Shown here piece by piece: positions 1 to 4,326 of a DNA stretch of 5,436 nucleotides (positions are counted from its first letter, which is position 1; every line of letters begins with the position of its first letter). Made by a program: the position numbers and the translations under genes. The stretch comes from JAXHLG01 sp046497225 (GTDB lineage Bacteria > Patescibacteriota > Minisyncoccia > Moranbacterales > DUUL01), in assembly GCA_046497225.1 (NCBI GenBank), contig JAWOGA010000027.1, positions 1-5,436 on the forward strand. The letters are read 5' to 3'. The notes beneath the pieces were generated by a model. It did no database searches. It was not told where the DNA came from and was given only the letters and a program-made list of their open reading frames with translations.

Positions 1-188
1 GCTACAACTAGTACGTTGCCTAAAACCGACCACACAAAAGTCTCCGCCACCGTCATTTTGTAGGCGCCAATGCCCACCGGAATGGCGCCCCTAAGCTCAA
101 ACACCGGCGTCATACTGATCAGCATGGTAGAAATCTCCGGAGGAACACCCTTAAGAAATTCCACCGCTTGGCTGGTTTCTATTATCAT
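1..188 (-). CDS. Sm_multidrug_ex (COG2426-like) small membrane protein, 5' end only
   Basis: This is the N-terminal part (62 complete codons) of a gene that runs off the left edge of the window. After a short amphipathic start it carries TPVFELRGAIPVGIGAY at residues 27-43, which matches the hallmark ELRGAIP segment of the Sm_multidrug_ex family (Pfam PF06695, COG2426), followed by the start of a hydrophobic helix (VWSVLGNVLVV, residues 52-62). Family members are small polytopic inner-membrane proteins. The export label comes from early annotation and the real substrate is not established. The ATG at 188 puts the motif at the usual distance from the N terminus; Met22 and Met26 lie too close to the motif to be likely starts. 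There is no SD in front, but a promoter-like sequence gives a leader of about 20 bases. The family call rests on the motif alone. Confidence 0.8.
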   Translation of the reverse strand, partial: MIIETSQAVEFLKGVPPEISTMLISMTPVFELRGAIPVGIGAYKMTVAETFVWSVLGNVLVV

Positions 189-214
189 AAAAGTTATTGA
201 GATTTATAATATAA

Positions 215-243
215 ATTGTAGCACCTTTTTTTTGGTTAGTCGA
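215..243 (-). promoter_or_regulatory. Candidate sigma-70-type promoter for the Sm_multidrug_ex gene
   Basis: Read on the minus strand there is a -35-like TCGACT (4 of 6 to TTGACA) at 243-238, a 17-base spacer containing eight A, and a -10-like TACAAT (5 of 6 to TATAAT) at 220-215. Transcription would start near 208, leaving about 20 bases before the ATG at 188. Spacing is ideal, but AT-rich sequence produces such matches by chance. TATATT just downstream is an alternative -10. Confidence 0.4.
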
Positions 244-322
244 AGGGTTGCGCTGACAACCGGTCACTGGTCACAAGTAACTGGTCGCTGAAACTGGAAT
301 CCGTCATCAGTCAGCAGGATAA

Positions 323-349
323 TTTTGAATTTTGAATTTTGAATTTTGA
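323..349. repeat. Tandem heptamer TTTTGAA, about 3.9 copies
   Basis: Four consecutive units begin at 323, 330, 337 and 344; the last ends TTTTGAT. The array is noncoding and is part of the simple-repeat gap downstream of galT. Confidence 0.9.
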
Positions 350-352
350 TTC

Positions 353-375
353 AATTTCGTAATTTCGTAATTTCT
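353..375. repeat. Tandem octamer AATTTCGT, about 2.7 copies
   Basis: AATTTCGT at 353-360 and 361-368 is followed by a decayed copy AATTTCT at 369-375. It directly follows the TTTTGAA array, separated by three bases. Confidence 0.85.
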
Positions 376-458
376 TTGTAAACCCAGTGACTAGTTACCA
401 GTAACTAAATTTGATGACCGATTACTGATGACTTTATCAACTTTCTTCACTTTATAAG

Positions 459-479
459 CTTTCAACTTAGAACCTAGAA
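459..479. repeat. Degenerate heptamer repeat CTTTCAA / CTTAGAA / CCTAGAA
   Basis: Three head-to-tail heptamers end just before the galT stop, with related sequence (CTTTATAA, CTTTCTTCA) on both sides. The unit CTTTCAA is a circular permutation of the complement of GTTGAAA, the unit found between map and ruvX, so the two gaps share one repeat type in opposite orientation. Confidence 0.6.
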
Positions 480-489
480 CTTTATAAAC

Positions 490-1521
490 TCATGCTTTTT
501 TCAACTCCTCCGCAGCTTTTTCCGGTTCCATGGCCGAAATTTCCACGCCGGTGGAGAGCTCGAATCCGGCCCAGATGGAGGTTTTGGGCAAGATTTCTAT
601 GTGCCAGTGGTAGTGGGGATAATCTCTTCCGTCGCATGGCGCGGTGTGGAGATAAAAATTGTAATCCGGGTTATCAAGCACTTTATTTATCTTCCTAACA
701 GCTTCATTCAAGGCTTCTCCGCCGCTCATTTTCTCATCTAAATCTATTCTTTCAAAATAAGGAGAGTGCTCTTTGGGCATTACCCAAATCTCAAACGCTC
801 TCCGGGAAGCAAAGGGACAAAAAGCAATAAAGTGATCATTCTCAAAAACCAATCTTTTCTTATGCTCGGTTTCCCATTCTATCATATCGCAATAAACGCA
901 TTTGCGGTTGGCTCTATAATAATCCTCGGCTCCGTTTAATTCCATCCTGACATACGGAGAAACTACCGGTACCGCCGCTAACTGGGAGTGGGGATGAAAA
1001 ATGGAAGCTCCCGCTTCCGGTCCTTGATTGTGGAAAATTTCTATATAACGAACAGATTTTTTGTTCATTAAATCAATATACCTAGTTTGAAAAGCGTCCA
1101 AAACTTCGGCTACCTTGACGTTATCCATTGAACCTATCCGCTCATAATGATCTCTGGTGACAATTACTTCATGATAACCCACACCGTCCATCCAAAAATA
1201 AGGTCCTTCTTCCTGATGATGAATCCTGCCTCCGGACGGTCTGGAAAAAGCCGGATATTTATTAGGGAAAACCCGCAAGGTCCAATCTCCATCTGAAGTA
1301 TTGTAAATTAAAACATCCTCCTCTTGGCCGGATTTTTTCGGGTTGCAAAAAAGGCAATCTTCCGGAGCCTCATCTTGTTCCACTCTTGTTTCTTTTTTGA
1401 AATCCTCGGGTCTCTTCCCTCTGCTATTGGCTATTACCACCCAGTCACCGGTTACCAGATCATGTCTCAACTGAGAAGTTTTATTTCTTTTTTGATTTTT
1501 TGTTTTTTTGGAAGTTGCCAT
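490..1521 (-). CDS. galT: Galactose-1-phosphate uridylyltransferase
   Basis: Leloir-pathway enzyme (EC 2.7.7.12 by family) that exchanges UMP between UDP-glucose and galactose 1-phosphate through a uridylylated histidine; cytosolic. The 343-residue protein is full length for the family. It has two HIT-like halves: FPNKYPAF at 85-92, GYHEVIVT at 115-122, and the active-site HPHSQ at 176-180 inside GASIFHPHSQL. CLFC (56-59) and CVYC (208-211) look like structural metal-binding cysteine pairs. The C-terminal half has YHWHIEILPK at 304-313 and AGFELSTGVEI at 318-328, as in class I GalT. The first 15 residues are Lys-rich and poorly conserved, so a slightly later start is possible. No SD precedes the ATG. 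It lies 72 bases downstream of the glycosyltransferase and is probably co-transcribed. Some relatives act on other sugar 1-phosphates or nucleotides, so exact specificity is inferred. Confidence 0.93.
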   Translation of the reverse strand: MATSKKTKNQKRNKTSQLRHDLVTGDWVVIANSRGKRPEDFKKETRVEQDEAPEDCLFCNPKKSGQEEDVLIYNTSDGDWTLRVFPNKYPAFSRPSGGRIHHQEEGPYFWMDGVGYHEVIVTRDHYERIGSMDNVKVAEVLDAFQTRYIDLMNKKSVRYIEIFHNQGPEAGASIFHPHSQLAAVPVVSPYVRMELNGAEDYYRANRKCVYCDMIEWETEHKKRLVFENDHFIAFCPFASRRAFEIWVMPKEHSPYFERIDLDEKMSGGEALNEAVRKINKVLDNPDYNFYLHTAPCDGRDYPHYHWHIEILPKTSIWAGFELSTGVEISAMEPEKAAEELKKA

Positions 1522-1593
1522 ATTTTTTATTTATTGTTTAATTTGTTTTTAAAATCCAAGCAATGCCTCAATATAAGAACAGCTTGAAAAACA

Positions 1594-2382
1594 TCACTTT
1601 ACCTCTTGTTTTTCAATATTTTCCGTATTTCTATTGAGTTGATAAACACCTTTGATTAAGTTCCATTTTACCTTAAAAAGATCCTTGAAAGTGCTTATAT
1701 ATCCGCTTATGCCCACTGCGCTATCCCCGCTATCAATCCATTCCACCGGCACTTGCTTAATCTCATAACCAAGTTTTTTTCCAATAATTAAAATTTCAAA
1801 ATCCAATCCCCATCTCTCTACCGTGGTTCTGGGAATAATATCCTTAACCGCATCTTCTTTGAAGGCTTTAAAACCGCATTGAGTATCTTTCATTCCATAA
1901 AGCCCTCCAATGAACTGAATTAAAAGATTCCCCGCATTTCCCAAAAATTCTTTCCACTTAGGTTGATGCACCTTTATTTCAGATTCCTCCAGATCTCTTG
2001 AGCCAATAACAATGTCCGCCCCCTCCTTAAATTCCGGAATGAATTTATCCAACATAGTTATAGGAGTAGCTCCGTCCATGTCCGTAAAAAGCCTGTATTT
2101 ACCTTCAGCAGCAAGCAAGCCTTCTCTCACGCTGTATCCCTTGCCTTTATTTTTCTTTCTATCAATAATTTTGGCACTTTTAACATCCTTAGTATATTTT
2201 TTTACCAAATTGGGAGTTTCATCGGTGGGCCCATCCAAAACAATAATAACCTCGTAAGATTCATCTTTTTTCTCAAAATATTCTTGAATAGCAATAAGAT
2301 GATCTCTCATTTTTTCTTCTCGTGAAGCTTCATTGTAAGCTGGAATTACAACAGAAAAACTTGGTTGAGCACTTTTTTTCAT
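1594..2382 (-). CDS. Family 2 glycosyltransferase, dolichyl/polyprenyl-phosphate sugar transferase type
   Basis: A GT-A fold enzyme of 262 residues, most like the dolichyl-phosphate beta-glucosyltransferase (Alg5) group, which moves a sugar from a nucleotide donor to a polyprenyl phosphate on the cytoplasmic face of the membrane. Visible motifs are VVIPAYNE (11-18), the LDGPTDET nucleotide-binding loop (49-56), NKGKGYSVREG (78-88), the metal-binding DMD within TDMDGATP (100-107), GSRD (127-130), and DTQCGFKAF (166-174), followed by ERWGLDFEIL, which is typical of this subgroup. There is no C-terminal pair of membrane helices such as GtrB/DPM1-like proteins can have, so it would be membrane-associated only. 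The start ATG lacks an SD. The gene lies 53 bases after ruvX and 72 bases before galT, which fits a role in surface glycan or lipid-linked sugar synthesis. Sugar identity cannot be read from the sequence. Confidence 0.88.
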   Translation of the reverse strand: MKKSAQPSFSVVIPAYNEASREEKMRDHLIAIQEYFEKKDESYEVIIVLDGPTDETPNLVKKYTKDVKSAKIIDRKKNKGKGYSVREGLLAAEGKYRLFTDMDGATPITMLDKFIPEFKEGADIVIGSRDLEESEIKVHQPKWKEFLGNAGNLLIQFIGGLYGMKDTQCGFKAFKEDAVKDIIPRTTVERWGLDFEILIIGKKLGYEIKQVPVEWIDSGDSAVGISGYISTFKDLFKVKWNLIKGVYQLNRNTENIEKQEVK

Positions 2383-2436
2383 TTTATCTTTTAAAAATTA
2401 ACCAGGTAATAATTTATTGTAATTTTAACACCTTTC

Positions 2437-2823
2437 TTAATGTTTGTCTAATAAATTTTTATCCAACCAGCTTTGAAGAATTATTCTAGCCGCCTCCGCA
2501 TCATCAAATTTAGAAACCATTTTCTTTTTAGATTCAATCAAATTGACTTGAGCCAGCAAAGTAGAAAAAGCTTCGTTCTCAAATTCAACTTTTAAATTCA
2601 AATTTTTTATTTCAGACAAAATTTTCTTTCTCTTGTGTTTGTCTTTTTCCGAATTCACGCCAAAAATTACTCGGCTAATCCCAAATTCATCTTTAACCTT
2701 ACTGATTTCGTTCAGTAATTCTTCTTTGTCTATTTGCTTATAAGCTGTGGCTATTTTAGTTTCCTCATCAGCCCAAGCAAGACCGCAGTCCTTGGCTCCC
2801 CAGTCTATACCTATGTAATACAT
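2437..2823 (-). CDS. ruvX: RuvX/YqgF family putative pre-16S rRNA nuclease
   Basis: A 128-residue RNase H-fold protein. The first strand carries IGIDWGAKDCGLAWAD (4-19), matching the YqgF pattern GIDxGxxxxGxA with the catalytic Asp7. ENEAFST (82-88) sits where the family has DERxTT, with Glu84 as the likely second acidic ligand. DDAEAARIILQSWLD (107-121) is the C-terminal DxxAAxxILQxYL motif with Asp108. Length is normal for the family, which in E. coli is linked to 16S rRNA 5' end maturation and was earlier called a Holliday-junction resolvase. One oddity: the usual VVGLP-type loop is replaced by VIFGVNSEKDK (52-62), with no proline, so the protein is divergent and substrate choice may differ. 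No SD precedes the start. It lies between map and the glycosyltransferase in the same direction. Confidence 0.82.
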   Translation of the reverse strand: MYYIGIDWGAKDCGLAWADEETKIATAYKQIDKEELLNEISKVKDEFGISRVIFGVNSEKDKHKRKKILSEIKNLNLKVEFENEAFSTLLAQVNLIESKKKMVSKFDDAEAARIILQSWLDKNLLDKH

Positions 2824-2829
2824 GCTTTA

Positions 2830-2857
2830 GTTGAAAGTTAAAAGTTGAGAGTTGGAA
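2830..2857. repeat. Tandem heptamer GTTGAAA-like, four copies, between map and ruvX
   Basis: Units are GTTGAAA, GTTAAAA, GTTGAGA and GTTGGAA in perfect 7-base register. The array fills most of the 71-base gap between two co-directional genes and lies just upstream of the ruvX start, so in an operon transcript it would be in the ruvX leader. Confidence 0.8.
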
Positions 2858-2894
2858 CTGAAAAATAAAGAATCTTTATCAGTTACTAAAATTC

Positions 2895-3665
2895 TTATTC
2901 AGTTAAAATTTCGCAACCATCTTTGGTAACCACAACAGTGTTTTCAAAATGGCCGGACAGATCACCTTTTTTTGTAACAAAAGTCATACCGTCAGAGGCA
3001 ACTTTTATTCCCGAGTTCTTCTCATTAACCATAGGCTCCAAAGCTATCACCATTCCTTCTGTAAACATCTCCCCTTTACCCGGTTCTCCAAAATTTGGGA
3101 TTTGCGGAGGCTCGTGAACAGCCTTTCCCACACCGTGACCAACCAGTCCGGTTACCACAAAAAATCCTTTTCTTTGAACAAAATTCTCCACAGCCCAGCC
3201 GTAATCACCCAACTTGTTTCCGGGTTTGATTTCTCTTAAACCTGTGTTTAATGACTCCCTGGTTACCTGGATAATCTTTCTGGTCACATCGGAAATCTTC
3301 CCCACACCAAAGCTTATAGCAGCATCCGTATACAATTTCTTGTATTTCACTCCCACATCAATTTTAACAATATCTCCTTCTTTAATAATTCTGTTCTTAC
3401 GAGGAACCCCATGAACAATTTCATTATTCAAAGAAACGCAGGCGGCGGCCGGAAAGGCATTCACTCCATCGGGTTTGTAGTTTTTAAAAGAAGGTAGCGC
3501 CTTATACTTAAGAATAACTTGCTCTATAGCTTGATCTACTTGATAGGTAGACACTTCTTGTCGGGAAGAATTTTTTGCAATTTCCTTTCCTGCATTCAAA
3601 GCCTCTCTTAAAATCTTGCCTCCCTCTTTGAGCCTAGTTAATTCAGATTTATTTGAAATAATCAT
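2895..3665 (-). CDS. map: Methionine aminopeptidase, type I
   Basis: Removes the initiator methionine from nascent proteins; a cytosolic, essential metalloenzyme of the pita-bread fold. Counting from the ATG at 3665 (256 residues), all expected metal ligands are present: Asp103 (KIDVG), Asp114 (YTDAA), His177 (GHGVG), Glu210 (ALEPM) and Glu241 (GHFENT). His85 (NEIVHGVP) and His184 (AVHEPPQIP) are the substrate-pocket histidines. There is no N-terminal zinc-finger extension, so this is the short type I form. I chose the ATG at 3665 because the protein then begins MIISNKSELTRLKEGGKIL, the normal family start. An in-frame ATG at 3683 would add MISCIL and start only about five bases after a candidate transcription start. 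Neither start has an SD. It is the first gene of the likely map-ruvX-GT-galT unit. Confidence 0.95.
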   Translation of the reverse strand: MIISNKSELTRLKEGGKILREALNAGKEIAKNSSRQEVSTYQVDQAIEQVILKYKALPSFKNYKPDGVNAFPAAACVSLNNEIVHGVPRKNRIIKEGDIVKIDVGVKYKKLYTDAAISFGVGKISDVTRKIIQVTRESLNTGLREIKPGNKLGDYGWAVENFVQRKGFFVVTGLVGHGVGKAVHEPPQIPNFGEPGKGEMFTEGMVIALEPMVNEKNSGIKVASDGMTFVTKKGDLSGHFENTVVVTKDGCEILTE

Positions 3666-3694
3666 TAAAATACAACTAATCATTAATTAATTGC

Positions 3695-3721
3695 ATATTA
3701 ACACTAAAATAGAAAAAACAA
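3695..3721 (-). promoter_or_regulatory. Weak candidate promoter for map
   Basis: On the minus strand, TAATAT at 3700-3695 is preceded by TGT, giving an extended -10 form, with TTGTTT at 3721-3716 as a -35-like element. The 15-base spacer is short. Start of transcription would be near 3688, 23 bases before the preferred map ATG. It lies downstream of the terminator that closes the preceding unit, where a new promoter is expected. Confidence 0.3.
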
Positions 3722-3764
3722 AACCACCACCGATGGAAAAGATCTTCATTTAAATAATTTAATC

Positions 3765-3800
3765 AAAAAGAAGCCGGATGTTTTTAGAAACATCCGGCTT
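3765..3800 (-). terminator. Rho-independent terminator of the small-ORF unit
   Basis: A perfect 13-bp stem (3771-3783 with 3788-3800, AAGCCGGATGTTT arms) closes a 4-base loop. Read on the minus strand it is followed by C then five T (complement of 3769-3765). On the plus strand no T-tract follows, so the polarity is minus. It ends a transcript coming from higher coordinates and lies about 105 bases upstream of the map start. Confidence 0.8.
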
Positions 3801-3810
3801 AGATACAACC

Positions 3811-3867
3811 TTACCCGCCGGTCATTATGGTCTGGTGTGTTTGGCGACCGGGGATGACCGGAGGCAT
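3811..3867 (-). CDS. Putative 18-codon ORF 3 of the small-ORF unit
   Basis: A short ORF from ATG at 3867 to TAA at 3811. It begins MPPVIPGRQTHQ and has no recognisable motif. The only reasons to list it are position and signal: it follows the exceptionally long SD-like stretch at 3889-3875, although the spacing from AGGAGG to ATG is 13 bases, longer than ideal, and it stops 10 bases before the terminator stem. It lies entirely within the GC-rich folded segment, so the sequence may be constrained by RNA structure and not by protein. It could easily be noncoding. Confidence 0.15.
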   Translation of the reverse strand: MPPVIPGRQTHQTIMTGG

Positions 3868-3901
3868 TGGGCCGGGATCACCTCCTTCCCGCTCCCCGGT
3901 C
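3818..3901 (-). ncRNA. GC-rich folded RNA segment with SD in a hairpin loop and four interchangeable stem blocks
   Basis: In an AT-rich gap this segment stands out by GC content. Read on the minus strand it contains GACCGGGGA (3901-3893), CCGGTCAT (3861-3854), TCCCCGGTC (3854-3846) and ATGACCGG (3825-3818). The first and third pair perfectly over 9 bp, the second and fourth over 8 bp: order A-B-A'-B', a pseudoknot topology. The shared core GACCGG/CCGGTC also allows A with B and A' with B' as two consecutive hairpins. Inside the first arm pair, CGGGA/TCCCG (3891-3887 with 3877-3873) presents AGGAGGTGA in a 9-base loop. It does not match SRP RNA, tmRNA, 6S or RNase P RNA that I know. A cis-regulatory or trans-acting RNA is inferred from structure only. 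Confidence 0.4.
3875..3889 (-). promoter_or_regulatory. Extended SD complementary to the full 16S rRNA 3' tail
   Basis: Minus-strand GGAAGGAGGTGATCC. The 13-base core AAGGAGGTGATCC is the exact complement of the conserved 16S 3' end GGATCACCTCCTT, far longer than the usual 4-6 base SD. It overlaps the stop codon of ORF 2 (TGA at 3880-3878) and sits in the loop and stem of a small hairpin. Confidence 0.5.
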
Positions 3902-3949
3902 AATCAAAGAAACGACGCCTGAGAAAAATAAAGAGCAAAAAACAATCAT
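3878..3949 (-). CDS. Putative 23-residue hydrophobic peptide, ORF 2 of the small-ORF unit
   Basis: ATG at 3949, TGA at 3878. The peptide is MIVFCSLFFSGVVSLI followed by DRGAGRR: a 16-residue hydrophobic stretch and a basic C-terminal tail, like a single-pass small membrane peptide. The start has a strong SD, AAAGGAGG at 3962-3955, with five bases of spacing, and overlaps the ORF 1 stop in an ATGA arrangement, suggesting translational coupling. Its own stop lies in the next SD. I recognise no family. The signals in front are good, but the ORF is too short for its composition to prove coding. Confidence 0.3.
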   Translation of the reverse strand: MIVFCSLFFSGVVSLIDRGAGRR

Positions 3950-4074
3950 GCATACCTCCTTTGTTTTCGGTTAAAAACTTTTTTGGAACTTTTAATTTCA
4001 AAAATCATTTTAATCTTGTTTAAAAAACTTTTCCTAGCGATAAACTCTCTTCTGGAACCTTTTTTTCTTTTCAA
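3946..4074 (-). CDS. Putative 42-residue highly basic small protein, ORF 1 of the small-ORF unit
   Basis: Starts at TTG (4074) and ends at TGA (3946). AAAAGGAGG at 4088-4080 lies five bases upstream of the TTG, an optimal SD. The product has 17 Lys/Arg and only 2 acidic residues (KRKKGSRREFIARK near the start, FNRKQRRYA at the end), so a nucleic-acid-binding or ribosome-associated role is a reasonable guess. It is not L34 or S21 as I know them, and I do not assign a family. Poly-A-rich DNA also yields Lys-rich ORFs by chance, which lowers confidence. Promoter, leader hairpin, SD and the ATGA overlap with the next ORF argue that it is translated. Confidence 0.4.
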   Translation of the reverse strand: MKRKKGSRREFIARKSFLNKIKMIFEIKSSKKVFNRKQRRYA

Positions 4075-4089
4075 AACAACCTCCTTTTC

Positions 4090-4103
4090 GCTGAATTTTC
4101 AGC
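4090..4103 (-). other. Leader hairpin directly upstream of the ORF 1 SD
   Basis: GCTGA (4103-4099 on the minus strand) pairs with TCAGC (4094-4090) around a 4-base loop, ending one base before AAAAGGAGG. It may stabilise the 5' end or keep the SD exposed. Stem is only 5 bp. Confidence 0.4.
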
Positions 4104-4131
4104 CAATTTAACTCATTCCAATCTTTATTTT

Positions 4132-4159
4132 AATATAACATTTCAAACAAAAAACGCAA
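4132..4159 (-). promoter_or_regulatory. Extended -10 promoter of the small-ORF unit
   Basis: Minus strand: TATATT (4137-4132, 5 of 6 to consensus) preceded by TGT, making a TGnTATATT extended -10, with TTGCGT at 4159-4154 as a weak -35 and a 16-base spacer. Transcription would start near 4125, about 50 bases before the TTG of ORF 1. It lies immediately downstream of the terminator that closes the barrel-protein gene, so the unit is transcriptionally separate. The resulting transcript to the 3771 terminator is about 355 nt. Confidence 0.5.
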
Positions 4160-4160
4160 G

Positions 4161-4193
4161 AAAAAAAGCGCTACTGAAATTAGTAACGCTTTT
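4161..4193 (-). terminator. Rho-independent terminator after the barrel-like protein gene
   Basis: AAAAGCG (4164-4170) pairs with CGCTTTT (4187-4193) and TACT (4172-4175) with AGTA (4182-4185), with one internal C/A mismatch and a 6-base loop. On the minus strand the stem runs into seven T (complement of 4167-4161). On the plus strand only four T follow, so minus polarity is favoured. It is about 135 bases after the stop at 4327. Confidence 0.75.
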
Positions 4194-4304
4194 ATAGTTT
4201 ATGAATAGACTTGCCCATCTATTCGGCTCGGCCTTTCTTGAAGGCAAAGCGGGGATCTTAAAAATTATTTATAATGTGCTAAAACCTTGTCCTTTATTCC
4301 GATT

Positions 4305-4321
4305 ATCCGTCCAAGACGGAT
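4305..4321. repeat. Perfect 7-bp hairpin just after the barrel-gene stop
   Basis: ATCCGTC and GACGGAT around a 3-base loop, five bases downstream of the TAA at 4329-4327. No T-tract follows on either strand, so it is not a classical terminator; it could protect the mRNA 3' end. The rest of 4194-4326 shows only a 5-bp GCCTT/AAGGC hairpin at 4231-4245. Confidence 0.6.
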
Positions 4322-4326
4322 TAAAA

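Larger units (their letters stand above)
262..406. repeat. Degenerate 23-base inverted repeat (262-284 / 384-406) with nested 9-base word pair
   Basis: The block at 262-284 (GGTCACTGGTCAC...) and the reverse complement of 384-406 (AGTTACTGGTAAC...) agree at 18 of 23 positions. Outside and between them, GTCATCAGT at 303-311 is the exact complement of ACTGATGAC at 424-432. The order of arms is A-B-A'-B', so the two pairs cannot form a simple nested hairpin. Each block is itself built from GTAACTGGT/GTCACTGGT half-units. Similar degenerate GTCACTGGTCAC-type sequence is, to my knowledge, common between genes in CPR genomes, but I cannot check that here. Confidence 0.6.
189..489. other. Repeat-filled intergenic region between galT and the Sm_multidrug_ex gene
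   Basis: No credible coding sequence lies in these 301 bases. From left to right they hold a candidate promoter (215-243), a degenerate GGTCACTGG-type block (262-284), a GTCATCAGT word (303-311), a TTTTGAA heptamer run (323-349), an AATTTCGT octamer run (353-375), a second block inversely related to the first (384-406), ACTGATGAC (424-432, the exact complement of the 303 word), and CTTTCAA/CTTAGAA heptamers (459-479). I see no clear rho-independent terminator for galT; the degenerate inverted repeats at 384-432 are the only candidates and lack a U-tract. Confidence 0.75.

Noticed and set aside
70..291. Plus-strand ORF of 73 codons at the left edge
   Set aside because: It is antisense to the Sm_multidrug_ex N terminus, whose ELRGAIP motif is on the minus strand, and it then runs into repeats.
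3687..3749. 20-residue hydrophobic ORF (minus) between the terminator and map
   Set aside because: No SD, overlaps the candidate map promoter, and such short hydrophobic ORFs are common in T-rich sequence.
3875..3889. Plus-strand GGATCACCTCCTT as a remnant of a 16S rRNA gene 3' end
   Set aside because: Sequence upstream (GGCATTGGGCCG) does not match the conserved 16S helix 45 region and no other rRNA sequence is present, so only the tail-like 13-mer is shared.
3946..3962. prfB-like programmed frameshift (AGGAGG TAT GCA TGA resembles the RF2 site)
   Set aside because: The register is similar, but GCA is not a slippery codon like CTT, and the AGGAGG is better explained as the SD of the ATG overlapping the stop.
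3778..4023. Plus-strand ORF of 81 codons across the small-ORF unit
   Set aside because: It starts inside the terminator stem, has no SD, and its Lys/Phe-rich composition follows from the minus-strand sequence. Promoter, SDs and terminators all point to the minus strand.
3771..4125. tmRNA, RNase P RNA, SRP RNA or 6S RNA on the minus strand
   Set aside because: The ~355-nt length invited the idea, but none of the conserved sequence cores of these RNAs that I know is present, and the 5' half is AT-rich and coding-like.
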